DNA from: Morella rubra
Lineage: Eukaryota; Streptophyta; Magnoliopsida; Fagales; Myricaceae
Assembly (NCBI GenBank): GCA_003952965.2
Contig: CM025850.1
Coordinates: forward strand, 23,938,166-24,002,165
Length of the DNA: 64,000 nucleotides
Direction of reading: 5' to 3'
This document shows, in pieces, positions 48,401-59,874 of the stretch (the stretch's first letter is position 1; every line of letters starts with the position of its first letter). The notes under the pieces are model-generated. The model ran no database searches. It was not told the origin of the DNA and was given only the letters and a program-made list of their open reading frames with translations. Made by a program: the position numbers and the translations under genes.

Positions 48401-50974
48401 ATGAAGCAACTGTTTCTTATCGATGTGACACGAGCTTTAGTATCTTATACCCCCTAGTACTAATGTACAGTGAATCGTGCTTCCCCTGTTCAACGCAAAT
48501 ACACCACTTGCTTTCAAGGTGATGAGATAATTTCAGAGACCTGTGATGCGCTTCTAGACTTGACAGACGAAAAGCCTACGACAGATCAAAGGTGGGATCC
48601 CTGGCTAAAGGATCTAAGTTCGTGTTATCTGTTATTTTCTGCCTGCCTCCCCTCTCTTCTGTCTATACGTTCTCTCATAGTTTTCAACTGCTTCTTACCT
48701 CCAGTATAGGCTCAAGCGCAAAAGCTGAGATCTGCAAATACTTCGGATCTCCTCGTGGATGTATCAGAGGGAGTAAGTGCTTATATGCGCATGGCGAACA
48801 GGAGCTTCGGCAAATGAAGCAGGGAACACATCTAAGTCACAATCCTACTTCGAAGAAACTAAGACGGAAAATCTTTGTCGGAGGTCTACCTTCTATGTTG
48901 GACTCTGGTTAGCAACCGATGAAAGCTTTGTTAAGTACAACTGTTTTTCTATGTGAAAATATTTAAGGCTATAGCTTGATCCGTATTGAGGGAATGCCTG
49001 TGGACCTTCCACATCAACCCCGCTTAGCGGAGCTTTATCATGAAGATTGCTCGATGGTTAAAGTATTACTACCATCACACCCAAGTAAGGGATGCCAACT
49101 GTTGGCCTCCCCTTCTTGCCCCTGTTGACTAGAAACAAAGTATATTTTGTTTCAGGTGAATAGAATTGAACTCATCAACCACGAAAATGTAGTTAACTAG
49201 GAAGTTCCCTGAAATTGTCATAGCTAGACTGAATAACACTATTCTCTCGTTTCATTGTTGTGAAGCAGACTCGTTGGGTAAATTTTTTGAAGAACAATTT
49301 GGTGCAGTGGAAGAGGCTATAGTTCTTGGCATTCAGGCTGGAAGTGAAATAAAATCTCGAGGAATTCGGCTTTGTCACCTTCAAACTAGAGAAATCTGTT
49401 GCAGCAGCCGTTGAAACACGCCATGTCATCATTATGGGCAAGCGAGTCGAGATTAAAAGCGTCCTCCCAAGATGCCTTTTACTCAACGAGTTCCAGAAAC
49501 TGTCAGCACACTCAACACAACAGAATCAAGAACAGAGTTGCCTATATCTACCTCAAGCAGAAAGACCCATTGACAAGATTACAGAAGAGCCTGAACTCGA
49601 ACAAATGTCTTGGGCTGATAGAACACGCCTTGGTCGACAGAAGATATATTCCAATGAACTTCAAGGATCCATTAGCCCTGACTCTGTGGACCAAAGTCAC
49701 CAAACCATGCCGGCATGGCTCAGCCTCTTTAAGAGATGGCTGCCGCGATTCTTAGAAGATCGAACAACACGTCTGAAGGAAGAAGATCCATACCCACTCT
49801 CATCCCTTAAACGTGATTTCAGGGCACTATTTAGCTTGGAATTGGATCATGCGTCTCTCGGCTTCTTTAAGCTCAGTGACTTCCTGAAATCTCTCCCTGG
49901 ACTTTGCCGTGTGAAGGTTGTACCGATAGGCAAAGACGGACCTGCTACTCACTTTGTCATCTTGCCTAATCTTCCCACGGCCTCTTGTGCTTCATCAATT
50001 AATGAGAGCGCTGATTCTGATTCTAGCAATTCCAAATGTCTTCGGAACCTTCTTTCTGGGTCATGTGAAAAGAATAGCTTCATTGGCTGCAGCACTGGGG
50101 CGGCGAACCCAGCACTGGAGTACCCTAAAGTGACTTCATCTCAGAATGACGCATTGCCTGCTGCGCACCGGCGGCTTCTTCAATTCTTGGAACCAGATCC
50201 TCTCTTCCATGGTCGACCATGGCTGCCAAATGAAAATGATGCAGGTGCAGGAGGCACCAGTGATGAAATAGGAGAGAAGGTTCAAGAAAAGAATCTTGGG
50301 CACCAAAGCAGGCATTTGGTCTTGGAAGCCCTTGCCAGAAAAAGGAAAAACAAATCGGTGTTCTTTCTTGCTGACTTGCATTTCTTTAAAGTGCGCGGTC
50401 GACTAAATTGTTATCATTTGTTCATAACATGCAGTGGCAATTTGATACTTAATGCTGAGGACCTTGCGGGTGGTATGTGCAGGATTATAAGTCAAGCCTC
50501 GAGCAGGGACATTGCTTTGGTTGCAACCAGCGTCCGATGTTGTGGGCCAACTTTCCATGCCAACATTCGTTGTGGTGCACCGAGTGCAAAGAGCAAGCCA
50601 TCTCCGCCGCTGGAACTTCCGAGCACAAATGTGTGGTCTGTAATCTGGAAGTGGAGAAAATAGATGTACTGCCATGGCATATGGCCGCTCGTCTGCCTCC
50701 TAGTGAGGATATCTTAAATGTTGAAGAGTTCCCACCTTTTGATCCCAATAACCTACGAAGGTATGGTTTTGCTAAATCTCTACCTCCTGAAAATATATTT
50801 TAACGTTTCTAGGTTTAATTTTATTATCCCATCATATTCCTAAAAATTCTGTTGAGCAACGTCGTTCTTTCAATTTTCATGAAAAAAAAAAACTCCCTAA
50901 TGTTCTCGGTTTTTTCTTCCTCTTTCAATTGCAGTCCATCCACGAAAAGGAAACCTCCAACGACCGGTGGATGA
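45428..50974 (+). CDS. ankyrin-CCCH-RRM-LOTUS-RING protein, one apparent frameshift
   Basis: Predicted exons: 45428-45828, 46017-46083, 46416-46814, 47546-47664, 47749-47857, 47975-48120, 48262-48335, 48471-48591, 48705-48907, 49269-50390, 50483-50760, 50935-50974; about 1,025 aa once one extra base is discounted. Modules in order: ankyrin-type repeats (about 60-120 and 290-415, e.g. GLTALHVAAANGN); a CCCH zinc finger C-x8-C-x5-C-x3-H (489-508); an RRM starting KIFVGGLP (534 to about 605); a LOTUS/OST-HTH domain (about 719-778, PYPLSSLKRDFRALF... HFVILP); a C-terminal C3HC4 RING (about 930-975). CCCH, RRM and LOTUS are RNA-binding folds, and RING usually means E3 ubiquitin ligase, so an RNA-linked ligase or scaffold is an inference. 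The RRM is interrupted by one surplus A at about 49,363 (GGAATTCGG where GGATTCGGC would restore RGFGFVTF). The last exon gives SPSTKRKPPTTGG; without that splice the protein would end at 50,803. Confidence 0.82.
47665..47748 (+). other. 84-nt in-frame intron (possible retained intron)
   Basis: The stretch has a GT start (atgaa|GTCTCT) and an AG end (gtgccc-AG), is 84 nt long and contains no in-frame stop. Spliced, the ankyrin repeat reads SPEQMKIVWLLLDHG; retained, 28 extra residues are inserted between two helices. The donor is weak, so retention is plausible. Confidence 0.55.
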
Positions 50975-52209
50975 TGGACTTGTTGGAGTCAAAGACTCTG
51001 CACAGCAGAGTATAAAAGGCAGTAAACAGAAAACTCAGAATTTCACATAGGTATATTTTGTGTAAATGCTCAGGGAAATTAAAAAAAAAAAAGGGGAGAT
51101 TGGCAAAATGCATTACTTCCCCTTTCCAGGATATAATCACAGTAGCTCTCTTGTGCTTAAAATAGTGACCTCACCTTTATGAAAGTATACTTGCCCCATG
51201 GCTTACAAAAAAGCATACTTACCTCATGTAAAATGACTCCCATTCGTTGTTCTCTCTCTTTTGTGATCCTGGATCTAAAAGATCAAAGTAAAGGAAGAAA
51301 TAAAGGCTAAATCTGGGTTCAGGTAACTATAACCTTTTTTTTCCTCTAAATATTGGTTCCCTGTCGAGTGGTCAGTCATCCTTTCTTCTCTCTCTCTTTG
51401 AGCAATCAGTTATCAATCAATGCTAATTAGGCAGCATCCGAGAAGAAACAAACTATGATAGATATTGCATCAGAAGAACTAGGTCATTGAAATTAGACAA
51501 CGATCTTGGGCTTCTCGCGTCCCACTTTGGCATTCGTCCATTCCATTGCTCTTCATGGGTTTACGATCTCCAATTTCTCAAGAGACATTCCTCTGTTTGG
51601 CAAAAGGGTTTTCCCCTCCTATAATTCTTGTGTCTCATTTCTATTAGCGACAACCAGAAAACGGAAAAGGCTTAAAAAAAAAAAAAAAAGAAAAGGAAAA
51701 CCGAAATGTCTTGGGGATTTAAACCCCTCTCCTATTAAGGTTTCAGACACCCCCGTGCTCTCGTCCATTACTTCGACCTTTTTTTTCCCCCTCTACTTTA
51801 CACGTAGCCTCTTAGCCCACTATAAAAATAGACTTTCAATGCCTCCGCTCTTGACCAATGACCATTGCTCTTACCATATGGATGTGATATTATTCTATAT
51901 GGCCGCTATGGCTGTAAACGGATGCAATATCTAAACATGAGCAAAAGACTCAACTCTCAGCTATCATTATTTCATACCTCCCAATATGCGAGTTCTCTTG
52001 AGCAAGTTCAAATATTTCTTTCACTGAATACAATGAACCAAAAAGTGAAGACGCGCAAATTTGCCCTTCAAAATTTTGATTTGTGAACCCAATTTAGTTG
52101 CTAAAAAATGCAGGCTTCCACAAAGTAGTAGGCATGCTCCATTTTGCTGTACCCCTCTAAAAGAGACAATATTCTCAATCGAAGAACCAGCAAAGCAAGG
52201 GGTGCTTAC

Positions 52210-52433
52210 CTTTCTATAACTCATCCTTGGTTCTACACGCATAGTAACTCGTCTTCAAAAACTGCAGCTGTTGTTCTAGCCGGGTGCGGAAAATTGCCAT
52301 TGCGAGCATGAGGTCCCTGTTGCAAGGCACGAGGAACCATGTGCACGCAATAATAGTTCCCTCGAACATCACATCCCAGACCTTCACTGCCACCATTCTG
52401 TATCCCCAATAATCATGCCTCCAACAATTCCTG
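52210..52433 (-). other. candidate exon of unknown type
   Basis: The minus strand reads ...TTTGCAG| before and AAAG|GTAAGC after this segment, both good splice consensus. Two of the three frames are long: one contains YWGYRMVAVKVWDVMFEG, another GCDVRGNYYCVHMVPRA; both stop shortly before the donor. I recognise neither. It could be a terminal coding exon or a non-coding exon. Confidence 0.25.
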
Positions 52434-54046
52434 CAAATCTGCCAGAGCATTAACAAATTCTATGAAAATAGTAACGGATCAGAACCAAACCAAGTCTCTA
52501 ACACAGTCAATTCCATCTTAACAGAAACTATTTTTCAACCAGTGTCAATACAGAATATTTTGCCAACAAGCGGACAGCCTTTTACCCCTCAAATTAATCT
52601 AGATGACAATGCAACTTAATGAAGAGTAATAGCAAAGAATGAAGGCCAAATCATTAGATGGAATCATCCATCGGTTGAGTAGGAATGAAGCAATACAAAC
52701 AAAAAGATCTTAACGACAACTCTTTGACAGGCCGCATATTGCAAAGCAAAAGTATGAAAGCTGCCATGACACCAAAATTCACACCAAAAAAAGCTAATAT
52801 CCTAATGACAAACTATATTCCCTATTGTGCAAATTCTTGTCCCCTAAATTTTCAATAGACACTATCTTCCACATGTCTTCACTCCATTCTCTTTGATGAT
52901 GGAAAAGACCAATGTGATGGAAAATGGAAGCAAAAAAATATTTTTGCAAAATTCACATCTCTCACTAACATAATCCGGCCAATCCATATCTTTGTTAATA
53001 AATATGAGAAACTTTAAGAAAATCAATTCTGAAGGATTTGATGAATGAAAGGGTCACAAACTAGTGAAAGACGACAAAAAATCATCTATCCCAGATCATC
53101 CTCCCCTTTCTCCACCCAACTTTGGTCCGGAAAAGAAATGGAAGAAATTGTTACCCTCATACTACACGAAGGCTCCTATGTATCCTCCCATTTCCATTCC
53201 CTTTTGTTTTTGTTTTTACTTCCTACCAAATGAACCTTAACTGTATGTTTGTTACATAAGTTACATTAAAAAAGGGAGGAAGGAAATTCTGGGGGTGGGT
53301 TTGGTTGCAGGGAGGTAAATTATCAGGGTCACCATCAGTTGGAAGGTATAGAAGAGGAAAAGGGAAGGAGGACATACCCCTCTAAACCACCATATGCGAT
53401 CCACCCCTATTATGAAAATTTTCAGAGTTGCATGTCTGACCTCATTTGATATGAGGTGGCAAAGTAGCATCATTACCTGCAATTTCACCATTGAACTACT
53501 TTCTCCATTTGCTTATGTTGCAAAGATTTTTCAAACCTTTTCCTGCAAGGCAGAAGAGATGATTGGGTCTTGTCTCACGTCTCAAAAAACAACTATGAAA
53601 CACAACTATATTCTATCTACTAGTTCCATTCAGGCAAAAGAATGAAATGACGGACATCATATCTACAGTCTTAGATAGAGGGATGAAAGGAGAAACAGTT
53701 CATAACTAAGTTTGCAAATGCATTTTCGACATATACATAAATACAGACATGGTAATCCTCTAGGCCATCACAATAATTACATACCAACACAAACAAACAT
53801 TAGTCCAATATAACCATGTTCTAAGAATTTCAGCATGTAATGAGTAGAATAGCTTATTAGTTATCAAACATCTCAGGGTACATGTATGTAGGTGGTTGGG
53901 TGAATTGAAGTGGTAGTATTCACAATAAGCCATCTCTAGACTGGAGCTATGTGCCTAATTAATCATGGGGCATTCAAGATTGCGAAAACTAAATCCATTC
54001 CCATTGAAATGGATATAAAATCCTACAGTCCCTCTTTTCTGCAACT

Positions 54047-54067
54047 TCGCTCTCTCTCTCTCTCTTC

Positions 54068-54103
<36 letters not shown>

Positions 54104-54105
54104 TC
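54047..54105. repeat. (CT)n microsatellite with internal C run
   Basis: CT repeats interrupted by a run of about twelve C and then further CT repeats. Confidence 0.9.
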
Positions 54106-54861
54106 CAAAAAAAATCTCCAAATACAGAAAGAAGTGTGCATTTCAGTATTCTACAATGTCCTCAGTACTGCTTTTACCTGAACAACCATTATACCACTAT
54201 TCACTGTGCCACTGCAATGTTCTTAAACAGACCACTTCCTTCAGGATAAATGCCAATAACACAAGAACCTACACTTAAAACCTCCCTTCTTATGAGATGT
54301 CTCAATGAATTCTGCTGCTAAGACATAATCAACAGAACCACCAGCATCCAGCCACAACCAACGTATCATATCAATCAAAGACAGCCACTTCAGACTACCG
54401 TCACCCCCTTGCCCCACCAACAGCACAAGCATCAAGCCACCTGCATACACCATAACTGCCATACCAACATTGACAGTTCACCAAATTTACAACATCAAGC
54501 TCTCTCACCAGGTGGCCAACAGTATGCTGTAATAGCTACCACTAAAAGCATTCTGCAAAGAGGAATGCATTTATGCGAACCAAGATTTGGTAAAGAGAAA
54601 CACCATCAAACTTGAATGGTCTGATTGAAATTCTATAATGTCTAGGTATATAGCCATACCCCAATGCCCCATAGGCAGGAACATACCGGAGTTATTAGAT
54701 CTAGAACCAGAAGGCACATCAAAACCAGACCACGTGTTTTTGTTTTTGTTTTTATGTGTCACAGTCAGTTGCTATAAAACTAAAGATCACAACTGTCAGT
54801 TGCATAAAACTAAAATATATAAGAATAAAAAGTACACCAGTTCAGCAAGATTTAGAGGCAC

Positions 54862-57270
54862 TCACTGCTCATATAATTTTACTAGTGACCTTGGCCTCTC
54901 ATAATCCTCTTCCTTCTGTTGAGGTTTTGGTTTCCCTGCCTGTCTTGATTCTGGTTTCCAATTGGCTTTGGTTAGAGACTGACCCAATAAGTCAGCAATG
55001 TCAGTCGCCATAGTCTCAGCCTTCTTCGCATACGGAAAAGTTTCCCTTTTAAAGTGGTGTGATAACCACAAATACATAGACAATACTTGATGCTTTGTCT
55101 CGAGATCCAAGAGCTCTGCATCATTTCGAGCAGAACCCTTCGGCATGCCCATTGCAATATTCACAGGAACATTCTGACTGTATGCTGAAGCAAATCTCAT
55201 GAGATGGAACATCGCTTTTGGGTCTCGAATGTTAACTGGAGCAAAACAGAAGTTAAAACGATCTTCCAGAGACAATCCCTGTACCTTCTCCAACATATTT
55301 GCAACCTTCTTTATATGATCATGTCGACACAAAAAATATGACCCATCAAGACGGCAGTTTTGACCAAATTTTTCAAGTAGCTGGCAGAATGTAACATTAG
55401 GGAGTTGGCCAGCAAACAGCTCCACCTGCTCAAAGAAAGGAAAGAGACCGACTTTCTTCACTTCCTCAAAAGGTTGCTTCAAACACTCAATCAAGTAATC
55501 TAGATCTTCTAACTGCAAGGTGGTTGTGAGTCCGTCTGGATAGATGCTTCCTCTTCGACCAGCTCGTCCAGCAATTTGTTTCACCTGTGATGCTGGAACT
55601 GGAACAATCTTGTCTCCATTGTATTTTGAAAGACTATAAAAAATGACCCTTCTAATATTAAGATTCAGACCCATTCCCACAGCATCACTAGCAACAAGCA
55701 CATCGAATTCATTGTCTTGATCATTGAATAGATTAGCTTGCTGTCTGCGAGTTTCTGGAGGCAAGGCACCGTAAATTACACAACACCGGTGATTGGTGTG
55801 TTTCTCAATTGCCATTTTGACCTCAAATATCTCTCTCCTCGAAAAAGCAACTACACAGTCTCCAGAACGAACATTCTTAAGATCTCCCAACAAAGTCTTG
55901 GCTTCAACCACCAATGGCTTAAACCTCTCATAATGGTTCTCATGCAACTCATCCCCAGTGTCCGCACAAATCTTTCGGACAATGCTCAAAACACTTGGAT
56001 CCCCACACAAATGTATCTCATCAGCCTTCAATCCAAGCAATGCTCGGGTCCATGCATAACCTCTGCATCGGTCTGACATCATCTGAATTTCATCAATAAC
56101 AGCCACATCATACAAGTCATCAGTTGACACCATTTCCACGGTACAAGCAACATGGTTTGAGAAGGGAACATATTTCTTTTCTTGCCCTGTAAGTAGACTG
56201 CAGTAAACCCCAAGAGAATTCACTTTGTCAAAGACTTCCATCGCCAATAGTCTGAGAGGGCTGCAATAAATACCCTTCTTTGCTTCCATATACCGTTGAA
56301 GAGCATTGTAAGTTTTACCACTATTGGTCGGCCCACAATGATATATAATCTTCCGCTTCATAGCCCGTGCAAACGGAAACCAAGTATGGGGCTTTGTGAG
56401 GTCAGCTGACTCAACCATACCCTGAAATCTCTTTATCTCATCAGGAAACATCTCCAAACAATACTCCACGAAAATAGGAAACAGGAACTTAACAGCAGCA
56501 TCAGACGGACCAAGAGTCGCCACGTACTTAAAAATATCGGGAGGGCATTTCTTGAAGAAGAACTGACGAAACTTGTGCACAGCAGTAGGAAAGAACGACA
56601 AGCCAATGTAAATCGCGAGAGCCTGATTGGAAGCCCAACCTGATTTCCCAAAGTCACGGAATACTTCTTGCAGTGTCTCCCAGTCATGCCTTGTCTGCTT
56701 TGCACACTTCTCAGAGTTCCTGAGCTCCCGATACAATTCAACAGGATCCCTTGACGCAACATGCGCATAACCCGCACTTGTCTCTGAACCCACATCATTA
56801 TTTCCATTTTCCGATTCAACTAGAAAAGAACAACTAAAAAGACCCTCATTTACACTGTCCCCATCATCAACCATTGCCGATTCACTATCACTACCACACC
56901 CTCCATTTGCATCAAGCACTTCAACACTTTTCCCAGCATCCGCATCAAAGTCGCATTCCGATTCTACCATTGTTGAATTACATACGCAATTATCGCGACT
57001 CTCATCATCGTTGGCTACAGACGAAAATGGTTTTACATAAAGATTATGACCACCAGTTAAATTGCTGCTTCGAGATGGTGATTTACACCTGACAAGGTCA
57101 ATCAAACCAAACGAAAAGGGACGGTTTGGGAAATCTAAAGCAGGCGTACCCTGGTACTTCAGGGAAACCAAACGGTCATATTCCCCAAAAGAAGTGAAAT
57201 AGGGGTTCAGTAGCAAAATCCTAACCGTAGAAGCATATCTCTTAGGTCTACAAACTCGAAACATAGACAT
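54862..57270 (-). CDS. SUV3-type ATP-dependent RNA helicase, mitochondrial
   Basis: SUV3 is a DExH-like RNA helicase of mitochondrial RNA turnover, in other organisms acting with a 3'-5' exoribonuclease. The ORF is intronless, 802 aa from the first ATG at 57,270 (frame is open further upstream but without ATG). N-terminus [17 protein letters not shown] is Arg-rich with no early acidic residue, as expected for a mitochondrial presequence; residues about 85-165 are acidic, Ser/Asn-rich and probably disordered. Helicase motifs: Walker A GPTNSGKT (313-320), DEIQ (393-396), CGDPS (422-426), DAVGMGLN (529-536) and [10 protein letters not shown] (565-574). The SUV3 C-terminal region follows. The stop TGA lies inside a strong donor sequence (CA|GTGAGTG), so an alternatively spliced C-terminus is possible. 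Upstream it faces the F-box gene divergently. Confidence 0.92.
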   Translation of the reverse strand: MSMFRVCRPKRYASTVRILLLNPYFTSFGEYDRLVSLKYQGTPALDFPNRPFSFGLIDLVRCKSPSRSSNLTGGHNLYVKPFSSVANDDESRDNCVCNSTMVESECDFDADAGKSVEVLDANGGCGSDSESAMVDDGDSVNEGLFSCSFLVESENGNNDVGSETSAGYAHVASRDPVELYRELRNSEKCAKQTRHDWETLQEVFRDFGKSGWASNQALAIYIGLSFFPTAVHKFRQFFFKKCPPDIFKYVATLGPSDAAVKFLFPIFVEYCLEMFPDEIKRFQGMVESADLTKPHTWFPFARAMKRKIIYHCGPTNSGKTYNALQRYMEAKKGIYCSPLRLLAMEVFDKVNSLGVYCSLLTGQEKKYVPFSNHVACTVEMVSTDDLYDVAVIDEIQMMSDRCRGYAWTRALLGLKADEIHLCGDPSVLSIVRKICADTGDELHENHYERFKPLVVEAKTLLGDLKNVRSGDCVVAFSRREIFEVKMAIEKHTNHRCCVIYGALPPETRRQQANLFNDQDNEFDVLVASDAVGMGLNLNIRRVIFYSLSKYNGDKIVPVPASQVKQIAGRAGRRGSIYPDGLTTTLQLEDLDYLIECLKQPFEEVKKVGLFPFFEQVELFAGQLPNVTFCQLLEKFGQNCRLDGSYFLCRHDHIKKVANMLEKVQGLSLEDRFNFCFAPVNIRDPKAMFHLMRFASAYSQNVPVNIAMGMPKGSARNDAELLDLETKHQVLSMYLWLSHHFKRETFPYAKKAETMATDIADLLGQSLTKANWKPESRQAGKPKPQQKEEDYERPRSLVKLYEQ

Positions 57271-57878
57271 TGTTCCTCCCTCACATCTAAAACCATTCGG
57301 AACTCTATTTAGAATGATGAGAAATAAAACCAGGTGCTCATACCTAAATGGGGAGGGTGTGGTGAGAGTCAAGCAACCAAAAGAAAGCCCTAGGGCTCGA
57401 CTTCGGAAGCTGGATTTTATTTTTCGATTAGGTCGGTGGAGTTCTGAAAAGGAAAAACGTGGACTTGGGCGTGACTCACTGGGCTACAGGAATGGGCCTG
57501 ACTCGGCGTTAATTTTTGACAGAGTCTACGCCCCTGTATCAGTTCTGGCCTAAATTTAAAAAGAAAAATTCGACGACAGTTTTTTTTTTTTTACTAGGCA
57601 ACGTAGCAATTCTCTTGGAAATGACTGTAGAGCATTTTCTCATTGCAGAATATTTTGTTTGAGTCATAATTATTATTTAATAAAAAAATCCGTCACCACA
57701 GTACTTATAAGACTATTAAGAATTCAAATTCGTCTACTAAGCTCAAGGTCCGACTTTACTTTCGTAAACATTTCAATTTATATCCGCAGTCGAACTCTAG
57801 ACTTGAAACTAATAAACTATGAGTGGTACCAATTGGAAAATTCTACGACAATTAATACTGATCAAATTGAACAATTTT

Positions 57879-58066
57879 GAGACGTTCAATACATATTGAG
57901 TCAATTGAATTGCTCCAAGAATTAATTAAAAAATATACCTAAAAAAGAATTTATGCATACAGGCAGTTTCTTGAGACGTTCAATAAGTACTGGGTCGATT
58001 GAATTGTTCTGAGAATTAATTAAAAAATTTACCGAAAAAGGAATTTATGCATCCAGGCAATTTCAT
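57879..58066. repeat. 94-bp tandem duplication in the F-box promoter
   Basis: Copies 57,879-57,972 and 57,973-58,066 both begin GAGACGTTCAATA and share AGAATTAATTAAAAAAT and GAATTTATGCAT blocks, differing at about a dozen positions. The second copy ends about 20 bp before the TATA box. Confidence 0.85.
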
Positions 58067-58084
58067 TGCCAAAAGTGACTTCAT

Positions 58085-58092
58085 TATATATA
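58085..58092 (+). promoter_or_regulatory. TATA box of the F-box gene
   Basis: TATATATA lies 48 bases before the ATG, which leaves a very short 5' leader of about 15-20 nt if usual spacing holds. Confidence 0.5.
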
Positions 58093-58132
58093 TACACCAA
58101 AGGCACCATCGAGGACAGAATCCCATTGAGAA

Positions 58133-59269
58133 ATGGAAATGACGAGGTCGGACACTTTACCAGAAGACGTGGTAGAGGACATCCTCTCTAGGCTTCCAGT
58201 GAAACCTCTAAAACGGTTCGAGTGCGTGAGCTCATGGTGGTGCGCTCTCATCCAAAGTCCCACTTTCATTGCCCACCACCTCCGCCGTTCACGTCAAAGC
58301 ATTACTAATTCTTATCTTCTCGTCCAGCGGAAGGACCTTATCACCAGGAATAGCGTACTTTCCTTGATCCCAGATGGAGATGGCAGTGGTTCTGATGATC
58401 ATGAAGCGCTTGTCGACGTGCCAGCTGGCAATCTGTTTTCTCCAATTTTCAACGAGGAGCAGAATTTCTATCTCTCGGGTACTTGCGTTAACGGCATAGT
58501 CTGTCTCTACAATCGGGGCCAAGGTACCAAGGTTGTCTTATGGAACCCCGCCGTCAGAGAGTTTCAGGTCCTGCCCGAGCGTCCTATAGATTGTCCACCA
58601 GAGGCGGACTATGATATCGAGGGTCTTGGGTTTGGTTACGATCCTAAAGCTGACGACTACAAGGTGGTCAGGATGGTGTACTTGTGGCAATGCCCCGGCC
58701 CAGACATTCCTCCCCTAACCGAGGTCTACAGCCTAAGGACTAATTCGTGGAGAAAAATCAACCCTATTCAGAATTATGCTAATTGCCTTAATAGCACGGA
58801 TTCGGAGATTTACCTTCGTGGAGCTTGTCATTGGTGGATTGGTCGATCCATGCTAGCCTTTGACATGAGTGACGAGGAGTTTCGACTGATCCGGTTGCCT
58901 AATCGGGACGGTCTTTGGGATTACAAGATTAAGAAGAGTATGGCCGTGTTAAGTGATTCCATCGCTTTGATTGTTCGTCTTGCGGAAGGGATGGAGAAGA
59001 GCTTTGATATATGGGTGATGCGTGAATATGGAGTCGAGGAGTCTTGGACCAAACAATTTAAGATTGGACCCGTTTTAGGAGTTGACAGGCCATTAGGATT
59101 TGCAAAGAATGGTCAGCTTCTTCTGGTAGATGACAATGGACATTTAGTCTCGCTCGACTTCAATGGGAAAGAAATTAAGTTTCTTCACGTCAAAGGGATT
59201 CCACAATTATTCCGGGTTACAAATGTTGTGCCGAGTTTAATTTCAGTCCAAGATGAAAGATTAGTGTGA
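58133..59269 (+). CDS. F-box protein with FBA-type associated domain
   Basis: F-box proteins are substrate receptors of SCF ubiquitin ligases: the F-box binds SKP1 and the C-terminal domain binds the target. The single exon encodes 378 aa, typical of the large plant F-box/FBA family. The F-box is at residues about 7-47 (TLPEDVVEDILSRLPVKPLK, then FECVSSWWCALIQSP). The FBA region follows with GIVCLY (about 123-128), LWNPAVREFQVLP (about 137-149) and GLGFGYDPKADDYKVVRM (about 163-180). The Cys-Val-Ser-Ser-Trp-Trp version of the usual CVSKxWR motif is slightly unusual but the hydrophobic positions are kept. The target cannot be inferred. An in-frame second Met lies at residue 3. Confidence 0.9.
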   Translation: MEMTRSDTLPEDVVEDILSRLPVKPLKRFECVSSWWCALIQSPTFIAHHLRRSRQSITNSYLLVQRKDLITRNSVLSLIPDGDGSGSDDHEALVDVPAGNLFSPIFNEEQNFYLSGTCVNGIVCLYNRGQGTKVVLWNPAVREFQVLPERPIDCPPEADYDIEGLGFGYDPKADDYKVVRMVYLWQCPGPDIPPLTEVYSLRTNSWRKINPIQNYANCLNSTDSEIYLRGACHWWIGRSMLAFDMSDEEFRLIRLPNRDGLWDYKIKKSMAVLSDSIALIVRLAEGMEKSFDIWVMREYGVEESWTKQFKIGPVLGVDRPLGFAKNGQLLLVDDNGHLVSLDFNGKEIKFLHVKGIPQLFRVTNVVPSLISVQDERLV

Positions 59270-59874
59270 GATTGGGTATCAAATTGCGTGAGCTATCCAT
59301 ATAGAGGGGTAATGAGTATGGTGTACTGTCGATCATGCCAACATGGCCATTGAAGTTACAGAAAGAAAGCTCATTCAAATCTTCGAAAGCAATGGCATCA
59401 TTAGCGTTTAGTGTACTCCTGTCTTTCTCTGTGCAGGTGTCTTAGGGGACTTTGGGCTTTTCGAAAGAGAGTAATTCTATCTGAAATTACGAGTAGAAGC
59501 AAACATGTTTTCGTGATCATTTTGGAGATTTTGTAGAAAGCAAAAAAGGGCTTTCCTCAAATTTTCTTTAAAAATTTATGTATTCGTTGATTTAATAAAT
59601 AAAGCAATTCATAGTTGTACTCGTGCTTGCAAGATATTTTTCTTCTAGTTCTGTCGCAGAAATATGTATGTGCACGAGGGCACTCCCGTACTTTCAACTT
59701 GAGCCAGTGGCTACGGGAACACGAAGGTGTTAGTCTCCATCCAACTCTTATCTACCTCAGATTCTCATTGATTCCACACGATAGAACCCAGTGGGACATT
59801 GCAGTAATAATCGAGTGTCAAAGTCTTTGGTTTCCTAGGTTTTAAGCTTTTTATACGATCATCACAAGTTAGAG
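59270..59874. other. intergenic between F-box and DEG8 genes
   Basis: F-box 3' flank and DEG8 promoter. No other feature supported; an ORF at 59,615-59,845 has no recognisable product. Confidence 0.6.

Larger units (their letters stand above)
50975..54861. other. poorly resolved region between ANK gene and SUV3
   Basis: No gene can be established. On the minus strand there are exon-like pieces bounded by splice consensus (see the separate candidate at 52,210-52,433; others near 54,490-54,560 and 54,690-54,740), but I cannot connect them in a consistent frame. They may be 3' non-coding exons of the SUV3 transcript, a non-coding RNA, or a decayed gene. Confidence 0.4.
57271..58132. other. divergent promoter region between SUV3 and F-box gene
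   Basis: This holds the SUV3 leader on one side and the F-box promoter on the other. A two-copy tandem repeat and a TATA box are listed separately. There is a poly-T run near 57,580-57,592. Confidence 0.6.

Noticed and set aside
54241-54760. Minus-strand readings such as WLWLDAGGSVDYVLAAEF and WSGFDVPSGSRSNNSG
   Set aside because: They look partly protein-like and have splice-like borders, but I could not link them into one frame or recognise a family.
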